Source: Hydractinia symbiolongicarpus (Eukaryota; Cnidaria; Hydrozoa; Anthoathecata; Hydractiniidae). From it: DNA of 64,000 bases. The notes beneath the pieces were generated by a model. The model saw only the letters and a program-made list of their open reading frames with translations. It did no database searches and had not been told where the DNA came from. Both the position numbers and the translations under genes were made by a program. Below, piece by piece: positions 53,240-64,000 of this stretch. Each line of letters begins with the position of its first letter. Within the stretch, counting starts at the first letter, position 1. The stretch is from contig NC_079886.1 of NCBI RefSeq assembly GCF_029227915.1, positions 26,204,501-26,268,500 on the forward strand. The letters run 5' to 3'.

Positions 53240-56200
53240 AAATTATTTTTTCACCACTAAAACGCATGAGACTTGTAGTTTTCAAAAATGATTTCATTTT
53301 TGATGAGACGCTAAATAAAAGGAGTTTAATCGCCGGCAAACGAAAACCCGCGATTTCCTGTATATCCCGGAATCGGCCCGTATAGTCGAATGTATACAAA
53401 GAAAGTACCCAGGGAGTAAACTCATTTCTTAAACGATTTTTTGAATTATTTTTTCACCACTAAAACGCATGAGACTTGTAGTTTTCAAAAATGATTTCAT
53501 TTTTGATGAGACGCTAAATAAAAGGAGTTTAATCGCCGGCAAACGAAAACCCGCGATTTCCCGTAAATCCCGGACCTGGCCCGTATAGTCAAAAGTATAC
53601 AAAGAACGTACGCAGGGGGTAAACTCATTTCCCGAACGAATGTTTAAATTATATTTTCACCACTAAAACGCATGAGACTTGTACTTTTCAAAAATGATTT
53701 CATTTTTGATGAGACGCTGAATAAAAGAAGTTTAATCGCCGGCAAACGAAAACCCGCGATTTCCCGTAAATCCCGGGCTTGGTCCGTATAGCCGAATGTA
53801 TACAAAGAAAGTTCCCAGGGAGTAAACTCATTTCCCGAACGATTTTTTAAATTAATTTTTTACCACTAAAACGCATAAGACTTGTAGTTTTCAAAAACGA
53901 TTTCATTCTTGATGAGACGCAGAATAAAAGGAGTTTAATCGCCGGCAAACGAAAACCCGCAATTTCCCGTAAATCCCGGACTCGGCCCGTATAGTTAAAA
54001 GTATACAAAGAAAGTACCCAGGGAGTAAACTCATTTCCCGAACGATTCTTTAAATTATTTTTTCACCACTAAAACGCATGAGACATGTAGTTTTCAAAAA
54101 TGATTTCATTTTTGATGAGACGCTAAATAAAAGGAGTTTAATCGCTTGACCCGTATAGTCAAATGTATACAAATAAAATACCCAGGGAGTAAACTCATTT
54201 CCCGAATGATTTTTTGAATTGTTTCTTCACCACTAAAACGCATGAGACTTGTAGTTTTTAAAAATGATTTCATTTTTGATGAGACGCTGAATAAAAGGAG
54301 TTTAATCGCCGGCAAACGAAAACCCGCAATTTCCCGTAAATCCCGGGCCTGACCCGTATAGTCAAATGTATACAAAGAAAGTAAACTGGGAGTAAACTCA
54401 TTTCCCGAACGATTTTTTAAATTAATTTTTTACCACTAAAACGCATAAGACTTGTAGTTTTCAAAAACGATTTCATTTTTGATGAGACGCAGAATAAAAG
54501 GAGTTTAATCGCCGGCAATCGAAAACCCGCAATTTCCTGTAAATCCCGGACTCGGCCCGTATTGTCAAAAGTATACAAAGAAAGTACCCAGGGAGTAAAC
54601 TCATTTCCCGAACGATTCTTTAAATTAACTTTTCACCACTAAAACGCATGAGACTTGTAGTTTTCAAAAATGATTTCATTTTTGATGAGACGCTAAATAA
54701 AAGGAGTTTAATCGCCGGCAAACGAAAACCCGCGATTTCCTGTATATCCCGGAATCGGCCCGTATAGTGGAATGTATACAAAGAAAGTACCCAGGGAGTA
54801 AACTCATTTCCCGAACGATTCTTTAAATTATTTTTTCACCACTAAAACGCATGAGACTTGTAGTTTTCAAAAATGATTTCATTTTTGATGAGACGCTAAA
54901 TAAAAGGACTTTAATCGCCGGCAAACGAAAACCCGCAATTTCCCGTAAATCCCGGGCGTGACCCGTATAGTCAAATGTATACAAATAAAGTAAACTGGGA
55001 GTAAACTCATTTCCCGAACGATTTTTTAAATTAATTTTTTACCACTAAAACGCATAAGACTTGTAGTTTTCAAAAACGATTTCATTTTTGATGAGACGCA
55101 GAATAAAAGGAGTTTAATCGCCGGCAAACGAAAACCCGCAATTTCCCGTAAATCCCGGACTCGGCCCGTATAGTCAAAAGTATACAAAGAAAGTACCAAG
55201 GGAGTAAACTCATTTCCCGAACGATTCTTTAAATTATTTTTTCACCACTAAAACGCATGAGACTTGTAGTTTTCAAAAATGATTTCATTTTTGATGAGAC
55301 GCAGAATAAAAGGAGTTTAATCGCCGGCAAACGAAAACCCGCAATTTCCCGTAAATCCCGGACTCGGCCCGTATAGTTAAAAGTATACAAAGAAAGTACC
55401 CAGGGAGTAAACTCATTTCCCGAACGATTCTTTAAATTATTTTTTCACCACTAAAACGCATGAGACTTGTAGTTTTCAAAAATGATTTCATTTTTGATGA
55501 GACGCTAAATAAAAGGAGTTTAATCGCCGGCAAACGAAAACCCGCGATTTCCTGTATATCCCGGAATCGGCCCGTATAGTCGAATGTATACAAAGAAAGT
55601 ACCCAGGGAGTAAACTCATTTCTTAAACGATTTTTTGAATTATTTTTTCACCACTAAAACGCATGAGACTTGTAGTTTTCAAAAATGATTTCATTTTTGA
55701 TGAGACGTTAAATAAAAGGAGTTTAATCGCCGGCAAACGAAAACCCGCGATTTCCCGTAAATCCCGGACCCGGCCCGTATAGTCAAAAGTATACAAAGAA
55801 CGTACGCAGGGAGTAAACTCATTTCCCGAACGAATGTTTAAATTATATTTTCACCACTAAAACGCATGAGACTTGTACTTTTCAAAAATGATTTCATTTT
55901 TGATGAGACGCTGAATAAAAGAAGTTTAATCGCCGGCAAACGAAAACCCGCGATTTCCCGTAAATCCCGGGCTTGGTCCGTATAGCCGAATGTATACAAA
56001 GAAAGTTCCCAGGGAGTAAACTCATTTCCCGAACGATTTTTTAAATTAATTTTTTACCACTAAAACGCATAAGACTTGTAGTTTTCAAAAACGATTTCAT
56101 TTTTGATGAGACGCAGAATAAAAGGAGTTTAATCGCCGGCAAACGAAAACCCGCAATTTCCCGTAAATCCCGGACTCGGCCCGTATAGTTAAAAGTATAC

Positions 56201-58900
56201 AAAGAAAGTACCCAGGGAGTAAACTCATTTCCCGAACGATTCTTTAAATTATTTTTTCACCACTAAAACGCATGAGACATGTAGTTTTCAAAAATGATTT
56301 CATTTTTGATGAGACGCTAAATAAAAGGAGTTTAATCGCTTGACCCGTATAGTCAAATGTATACAAATAAAATACCCAGGGAGTAAACTCATTTCCCGAA
56401 TGATTTTTTGAATTGTTTCTTCACCACTAAAACGCATGAGACTTGTAGTTTTTAAAAATGATTTCATTTTTGATGAGACGCTGAATAAAAGGAGTTTAAT
56501 CGCCGGCAAACGAAAACCCGCAATTTCCCGTAAATCCCGGGCCTGACCCGTATAGTCAAATGTATACAAAGAAAGTAAACTGGGAGTAAACTCATTTCCC
56601 GAACGATTTTTTAAATTAATTTTTTACCACTAAAACGCATAAGACTTGTAGTTTTCAAAAACGATTTCATTTTTGATGAGACGCAGAATAAAAGGAGTTT
56701 AATCGCCGGCAATCGAAAACCCGCAATTTCCCGTAAATCCCGGACTCGGCCCGTATTGTCAAAAGTATACAAAGAAAGTACCCAGGGAGTAAACTCATTT
56801 CCCGAACGATTCTTTAAATTAACTTTTCACCACTAAAACGCATGAGACTTGTAGTTTTCAAAAATGATTTCATTTTTGATGAGACGCTAAATAAAAGGAG
56901 TTTAATCGCCGGCAAACGAAAACCCGCGATTTCCTGTATATCCCGGAATCGGCCCGTATAGTCGAATGTATACAAAGAAAGTACCCAGGGAGTAAACTCA
57001 TTTCCCGAACGATTCTTTAAATTATTTTTTCACCACTAAAACGCATGAGACTTGTAGTTTTCAAAAATGATTTCATTTTTGATGAGACGCTAAATAAAAG
57101 GACTTTAATCGCCGGCAAACGAAAACCCGCGATTTCCTGTATATCCCGGAATCGGCCCGTATAGTCAAATGTATACAAAGAACGTACGCAGGGAGTAAAC
57201 TCATTTCCCGAACGAATCTTTAAATTATATTTTCACCACTAAAACGCATGAGACTTGTACTTTTCAAAAATGATTTCATTTTTGATGAGACGCTGAATAA
57301 AAGAAGTTTAATCGCCGACAAACGAAAACCCGCGATTTCCCGTAAATCCCGGGCTTGGTCCGTATAGTCGAATGCATACAAAGAAAGTACCCAGGGAGTA
57401 AACTCATTTCCCGAACGATTTTTTAAATTATTTTTTCACCACTAAAACGCATGGGACTTGTAGTTTTCAAAAATGATTTCATTTTTTATGAGACGCTGAA
57501 TAAAAGGAGTTTAATCGCCGGCAAACGAAAACCCGCAATTTCCCGTAAATCCCGGACTCGGCCCGTATAGTTAAAAGTATACAAAGAAAGTACCCAGGGA
57601 GTAAACTCATTTCCCGAACGATTCTTTAAATTATTTTTTCACCACTAAAACGCATGAGACATGTAGTTTTCAAAAATGATTTCATTTTTGATGAGACGCT
57701 AAATAAAAGGAGTTTAATCGCTTGACCCGTATAGTCAAATGTATACAAATAAAATACCCAGGGAGTAAACTCATTTCCCGAATGATTTTTTGAATTGTTT
57801 CTTCACCACTAAAACGCATGAGACTTGTAGTTTTTAAAAATGATTTCATTTTTGATGAGACGCTGAATAAAAGGAGTTTAATCGCCGGCAAACGAAAACC
57901 CGCAATTTCCCGTAAATCCCGGGCCTGACCCGTATAGTCAAATGTATACAAAGAAAGTAAACTGGGAGTAAACTCAGTTCCCGAACGATTTTTTAAATTA
58001 ATTTTTTACCACTAAAACGCATAAGACTTGTAGTTTTCAAAAACGATTTCATTTTTGATGAGACGCAGAATAAAAGGAGTTTAATCGCCGGCAATCGAAA
58101 ACCCGCAATTTCCCGTAAATCCCGGACTCGGCCCGTATTGTCAAAAGTATACAAAGAAAGTACCCAGGGAGTAAACTCATTTCCCGAACGATTCTTTAAA
58201 TTAACTTTTCACCACTAAAACGCATGAGACTTGTAGTTTTCAAAAATGATTTCATTTTTGATGAGACGCTAAATAAAAGGAGTTTAATCGCCGGCAAACG
58301 AAAACCCGCGATTTCCTGTATATCCCGGAATCGGCCCGTATAGTCGAATGTATACAAAGAAAGTACCCAGGGAGTAAACTCATTTCCCGAACGATTCTTT
58401 AAATTATTTTTTCACCACTAAAACGCATGAGACTTGTAGTTTTCAAAAATGATTTCATTTTTGATGAGACGCTAAATAAAAGGACTTTAATCGCCGGCAA
58501 ACGAAAACCCGCGATTTCCTGTATATCCCGGAATCGGCCCGTATAGTCAAATGTATACAAAGAACGTACGCAGGGAGTAAACTCATTTCCCGAACGAATC
58601 TTTAAATTATATTTTCACCACTAAAACGCATGAGACTTGTACTTTTCAAAAATGATTTCATTTTTGATGAGACGCTGAATAAAAGAAGTTTAATCGCCGA
58701 CAAACGAAAACCCGCGATTTCCCGTAAATCCCGGGCTTGGTCCGTATAGTCGAATGCATACAAAGAAAGTACCCAGGGAGTAAACTCATTTCCCGAACGA
58801 TTTTTTAAATTATTTTTTCACCACTAAAACGCATGGGACTTGTAGTTTTCAAAAATGATTTCATTTTTTATGAGACGCTGAATAAAAGGAGTTTAATCGC
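53240..58900. repeat. Higher-order repeat family marked by a 39-bp deletion (offsets 2,194 and 1,382 bp)
   Basis: A shortened monomer in which AATCGC joins directly to TTGACCCG occurs near 54145, 56339 and 57721. About 39 bp of the CpG-rich and variable block is missing. The offsets are 2,194 bp (11 monomers minus 39) and 1,382 bp (7 monomers minus 39). Flanking variants, including GCAATCGAAAACC and AATTGTTTCTTC, are shared. One deletion has therefore been copied twice. Confidence 0.85.
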
Positions 58901-60639
58901 CGGCAAACGAAAACCCGCCATTTCCCGTAAATCCCAGACTCGGCCCGTATAGTCAAAAGTATACAAAGAAAGTACCCAGGGAGTAAACTCATTACCCGAA
59001 CGATTTTTTAAATTATTTCTTCACCACTAAAACGCATGAGACTTGTAGTTTTTAAAAATGATTTCATTTTTGATGAGACGCTGAATAAAAGGAGTTTAAT
59101 CGCCAGCGAACGAAAACCCGCGATTTGCCGTAAATCCCGGGCTTGACCCATATAGTCGAATGTATACAAAGAAAGTAAACTGGGAGTAAACTCACTTCCC
59201 GAACGATTTTTTAAATTATTTTTTCACCACTAAAACGCATGAGACTTGTAGTTTTCCAAAATGATTTCGTTTTTGATGAGACGCTGAATAAAAGGAGTTT
59301 AATCGCCGGCAAACGAAAACCCGCGATTTCCCGTAAATCCCAGACTCGGCCGGTATAGTCAAAAGTATACAAAGAAAGTACCCAGGGAGTAAACTCATTA
59401 CCCGAACGATTTTTTAAATTATTTCTTCACCACTAAAACGCATGAGACTTGTAGTTTTTAAAAATGATTTCATTTTTGATGAGACGCTGAATAAAAGGAG
59501 TTTAATCGCCAGCGAACGAAAACCCGCGATTTGCCGTAAATCCTGGGCTTGACCCATATAGTCGAATGTATACAAAGAAAGTAAACTGGGAGTAAACTCA
59601 TTTCCCGAACGATTTTTTAAATTATTTTTTCACCACTAAAACGCATGAGACTTGTAGTTTTCCAAAATGATTTCGTTTTTGATGAGACGCTGAATAAAAG
59701 GAGTTTAATCGCCGGCAAACGAAAACCCGCAATTTGCCGTAAATCCCGGGCCTGACCCGTATAGTCAAATGTATACAAAGAAAGTAAACTGGGAGTAAAC
59801 TCATTTCCCGAACGATTTTTTAAATTAATTTTTTACCACTAAAACGCATAAGACTTGTAGTTTTCAAAAACGATTTCATTTTTGATGAGACGCACAATAA
59901 AAGGAGTTTAATCGCCGGCAAACCAAACCCTGCAATTTCCCGTAAATCCCGGACTCGTCCCGTATAGTCAAAAGTATACAAAGAAATTACACAGGGAGTA
60001 AACTCATTACCCGAACGATTTTTTAAATTATTTCTTCACTACTAAAACGCATGAGACCTGTAGTTTTTAAAAATGATTTTATTTTTGATGAGACGCTGAA
60101 TAAAAGGAGTTTAATCGCCAGCGAACAAAAACCCGCAATTTGCCGTAAATCCCGGGCCTGACCCGTATAGTCAAATGTATACAAAGAAAGTAAACTGGGA
60201 GTAAACTCATTTCCCGAACGATTTTTTAAATTAATTTTTTACCACTAAAACGCATAAGACTTGTAGTTTTCAAAAACGATTTCATTTTTGATGAGACGCA
60301 GAATAAAAGGAGTTTAATCGCCGGCAAACGAAAACCCGCAATTTCCCGTAAATCCCGGACTCGGCCCGTATAGTCAAAAGTATACAAAGAAAGTGCCCAG
60401 GGAGTAAACTCATTTCCCGAAGGATTCTTTGAATTATTTCTTCACCACTAAAACGCATGAGACTTGTAGTTTTCAAAAATGATTTCATTTTTGATGAGAC
60501 GCTGAATAAAAGGAGTTTAATCGCCGGTAAACGAAAACCCGCAATTTGCCGTAAATCCCGGGCTTGGCCGGATAGTCGAATGTATACAAAGAAAATACCC
60601 AGGGAGTAAACTCATTTCCCGAACAATTTTTTAAATTAT

Positions 60640-63600
60640 TTCTTCACCACTAAAACGCAGGAGAGTTGTAGTTTTCAAAAATGATTTCATTTTTGATGAG
60701 ACGCTAAATAAAAGGAGCTTAATCGCCGGCAAACGAAAACCCGCAATTTCCTGTATATCCCGGAATCGGCCCGTATAGTCGAATGTATACAAAGAAAGTA
60801 CCCAGGGAGTAAACTCATTTCTGGAACGATTTTTTAAATTATTTTTTCACCACTAAAACGCATGAGACTTGTAGTTTTCAAAAATGATTTCATTTTTGAT
60901 GAGACGCTGAATAAAAGAAGTTTAATCGCCGGCAAACGAAAACCCGCGATTTCCCGTAAATCCCGGGCTTGCCCGTATAGTCGAAAGTATACAAAGAAAA
61001 TACCCAGGGAGTAAACTCATTTCCCGAACGATTTTTTAAATTAATTCTTCACCACTAAAACGCATGAGACTTGTAGTTTTCAAAAATGATTTCATTTTTG
61101 ATGAGACGCTGAATAAAAGGAGTTTAATCGCCGGCAAACGAAAACCCGCGATTTCCCGTAAATCCCGGACTCGGCCCGCATAGTCAAAAGCATACAAAGA
61201 AAGTACCCAGGGAGTAAACTCATTTCCCGAAGGATTCTTTAAATTATTTTTCGCCACTAAAACGCATGAGACTTGTAGTTTTCAAAAATGATTTCGTTTT
61301 TGATGAGACGCTGAATAAAAGGAGTTTAATCGCCGGCAAACGAAAACCCGCGATTTCCCGTAAATCCCGGGCTTGCCCATATAGTCGAATGTATACAAAG
61401 AAAATACCCAGGGAGTAAACCCATTTCCCGAACAATTTTTTAAATTATTTCTTCACCAATAAAACGCAGGAGAGTTGTAGTTTTCAAAAATGATTTCATT
61501 TTTGATGAGACGCTAAATAAAAGGAGTTTAATCGCCGGCAAACGAAAACCCGCAATTTCCTGTATATCCCGGAATCGGCCCGTATAGTCGAATGTATACA
61601 AAGAAAGTACCCAGGGAGTAAACTCATTTCTTGAACGATTTTTTAAATTATGTTTTCACCACTAAAACGCATGAGACTTGTAGTTTTCAAAAATGATTTC
61701 ATTTTTGATGAGACGCTGAATAAAAGGAGTTTAATCGCCGGCAAACGAAAACCCGCGATTTGCCGTAAATCCCGGACTTAGCCGGATAGTCGAATGTATA
61801 CAAAGAAAATACCCAGGGAGTAAACTCATTTCCCGAACGATTTTTTAAATTATTTCTTCACCACTAAAACGCATGAGACTTTTAGTTTTCAAAAATGATT
61901 TCATTTTTGATGAGACGCTGAATAAAAGGAGTTTAATCGCCGGTAAACGAAAACCCGCGATTTGCCGTAAATCCCGGGCTTGGCCGGATAGTCGAATGTA
62001 TACAAAGAAAATACCCAGGGAGTAAACTCATTTCCCGAACGATTTTTTAAATTATTTCTTCACCACTAAAACGCAGGAGAGTTGTAGTTTTCAAAAATGA
62101 TTTCATTTTTGATGAGACGCTAAATAAAAAGGAGTTTAATCGCCGGCAAACGAAAACCCGCAATTTCCTGTATATCCCGGAATCGGCCCGTATAGTCGAA
62201 TGTATACAAAGAAAATACCCAGGGAGTAAACTCATTTCTGGAACGATTTTTTAAATTATTTTTTCACCACTAAAACGCATGAGACTTGTAGTTTTCAAAA
62301 ATGATTTCATTTTTGATGAGACGCTGAATAAAAGGAGTTTAATCGCCGGCAAACGAAAACCCGCGATTTCCCGTAAATCCCGGGCTTGCCCGTATAGTCA
62401 AAAGTATACAAAGAAAGTACCCAGGGAGTAAACTCATTTCCCGAAGGATTCTTTAAATTATTTTTCGCCACTAAAACGCATGAGACTTGTAGTTTTCAAA
62501 AATGATTTCGTTTTTGATGAGACGCTGAATAAAAGGAGTTTAATCGCCGGCAAACGAAAACTCGCGATTTCCCGTAAATCCCGGGCTTGCCCGTATAGTC
62601 GAATGTATACAAAGAAAATACCCAGGGAGTAAACTCATTTCCCGAACGATTTTTTAAATCATTTCTTCACCACTAAAACGCATGAGACTTGTAGTTTTCA
62701 AAAATGATTTCATTTTTGATGAGACGCTGAATAAAAGGAGTTTAATCGCCGGCAAACCAAAACCCGCGATTTGCCGTAAATCCGGGGCTTGGCCGGATAG
62801 TCGAATGTATACAAAGAAAATACCCAGGGAGTAAACTCATTTCCCGAACGATTTTTTAAATTATTTCTTCACCACTAAAACGCAGGAGAGTTGTAGTTTT
62901 CAAAAATGATTTCATTTTTGATGAGACGCTAAATAAAAGGAGTTTAATCGCCGGCAAACGAAAACCCGCAATTTCCTGTATATCCCGGAATCGGCCCGTA
63001 TAGTCGAATGTATACAAAGAAAGTACCCAGGGAGTAAACTCATTTCTTAAACGATTTTTTAAATTATTTTTTCACCACTAAAACGCATGAGACTTGTAGT
63101 TTTTAAAAATGATTTTATTTTTGATGAGACGCTGAATAAAAGGAGTTTAATCGCCGGCAAACAAAAACCCGCGATTTCCCGTAAATCCCGGGCTTGCCCG
63201 TATAGTCGAATGTATACAAAGAAAGTACCAAGGGAGTAAACTCATTTCTTGAACGATTTTTTAAATTATTTTTTCACCACTAAAATGCATGAGACTTGTA
63301 GTTTTCAAAAATGATTTCATTTTTGATGAGACGCTGAATAAAAGGAGTTTAATCGCCGGCAAACGAAAACCCGCGATTTGCCGTAAATCCCGGGCTTGGC
63401 CGGATAGTCGAATGTATACAAAGAAAATACCCAGGGAGTAAACTCATTTCCCGAACGATTTTTTTAATTATTTCTTCACCACTAAAACGCAGGAGAGTTG
63501 TAGTTTTCAAAAATGATTTCATTTTTGATGAGACGCTAAATAAAAAGGAGTTTAATCGCCGGCAAACGAAAACCCGCAATTTCCTGTATATCCCGGAATC

Positions 63601-63900
63601 GGCCCGTATAGTCGAATGTATACAAAGAAAATACCCAGGGAGTAAACTCATTTCTGGAACGATTTTTTAAATTATTTTTTCACCACTAAAACGCATGAGA
63701 CTTGTAGTTTTCAAAAATGATTTCATTTTTGATGAGACGCTGAATAAAAGGAGTTTAATCGCCGGCAAACGAAAACCCGCGATTTCCCGTAAATCCCGGG
63801 CTTGCCCGTATAGTCAAAAGTATACAAAGAAAGTACCCAGGGAGTAAACTCATTTCCCGAAGGATTCTTTAAATTATTTTTCGCCACTAAAACGCATGAG
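60640..63900. repeat. Higher-order repeat with CGCAGGAGAGTTG marker monomers
   Basis: Monomers with CGCAGGAGAGTTG, where the consensus is CGCATGAGACTTG, occur near 60655, 61465, 62072, 62880 and 63488. The copies at 62072 and 63488 also share an extra A in CTAAATAAAAAGG and are 1,416 bp apart (about seven monomers). The block probably continues beyond the right edge. Confidence 0.7.
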
Positions 63901-64000
63901 ACTTGTAGTTTTCAAAAATGATTTCGTTTTTGATGAGACGCTGAATAAAAGGAGTTTAATCGCCGGCAAACGAAAACCCGCGATTTCCCGTAAATCCCGG

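Larger units (their letters stand above)
26841..64000. repeat. Right block of ~203-bp tandem satellite array
   Basis: About 183 further copies of the same monomer in the same orientation as the left block, resuming mid-monomer at CGCTGAATAAAAGG just past the transposon's right terminus. The same subtypes occur. From about 53.3 kb onward, variants become common that are rare or absent on the left, such as GACGCTAAATAAAAGG, GACGCAGAATAAAAGG and, after 60.6 kb, CGCAGGAGAGTTG. This points to local homogenisation along the array. Several monomers are shortened by internal deletions (near 26894, 37663, 54145, 56339 and 57721). No unique sequence interrupts the block. It runs off the window's right edge. 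Confidence 0.98.

Noticed and set aside
1-64000. Dozens of minus-strand reading frames of 60-181 codons with similar predicted proteins across the satellite
   Set aside because: They repeat because the monomer repeats. The 203-bp monomer is not divisible by three, so frames shift each unit, and there are no splice signals or family motifs. A shared peptide alone is not evidence of coding.
1-64000. Hammerhead ribozyme in the satellite (TTGATGAG, CGAAA, GTC in order, and a CATTT/AAATG helix possible around them)
   Set aside because: Helix II between GATGA and GAAA does not form, and helix III is not adjacent to the GTC. Position 3 is U instead of C. The order of motifs is suggestive but the fold fails.
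1-64000. C/D-box snoRNA-like TTGATGA and CTGA in each monomer
   Set aside because: The two boxes are only four bases apart, leaving no room for a guide segment, and no terminal stem is present.
1-64000. CENP-B-box-like TTTCGTTTGCCGG on the minus strand of the monomer
   Set aside because: It matches the TTCG start only. The required A and CGGG of the core are absent, so it is at most a half match.

Overview
The window looks like a piece of a eukaryotic, probably invertebrate animal, genome. A long satellite DNA array is interrupted by one DNA transposon-like element that carries an intron-containing gene. The gene has GT-AG introns. As far as I can recall, its product resembles large uncharacterised proteins predicted in cnidarians and some other invertebrates. 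A cnidarian host is therefore an inference from memory, not something the sequence proves. I see no rRNA, tRNA, CRISPR array, bacterial operon or viral gene.

Layout. (1) Positions 1-18942: tandem satellite with a monomer of about 203 bp, running off the left edge. (2) 18943-26840: a 7,898-bp AT-rich island bounded by perfect 17-bp terminal inverted repeats (TCGGCGACGTTAAGGCG). (3) 26841-64000: the same satellite, running off the right edge. The arrays hold roughly 275 monomers. They are organised into higher-order repeats of several sizes (about 1.2, 1.4, 1.6, 1.8, 2.0, 2.2, 2.4 and 3.04 kb), so multi-monomer blocks have been duplicated repeatedly.

The island. Eight plus-strand segments between 20763 and 25453 join across seven GT-AG introns with matching phase at every junction. 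They give one uninterrupted 1,084-codon gene. The predicted protein has an N-terminal helical region, a helix-turn-helix-like segment, a large central domain with acidic residues placed as in RNase H-fold (DDE/D) transposases, a C-x2-C-x2-H-x2-C cluster, a SAP-like segment, and a Ser/Thr/Pro-rich linker before a helical C-terminus. The terminal repeats, the location inside a satellite and the intact gene together suggest an autonomous, fairly young DNA transposon. I cannot assign it to a named superfamily, and this is the best candidate for an undescribed system here.

Downstream of the gene, inside the island, lies a 474-bp nested MITE-like element (25654-26127) with 16-bp inverted ends. Intron 7 contains a perfect 14-bp hairpin. 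The right terminus carries a cluster of short palindromes. Recurrent minus-strand reading frames of about 64 codons occur throughout the satellite. They follow from the monomer sequence and are not called as genes.
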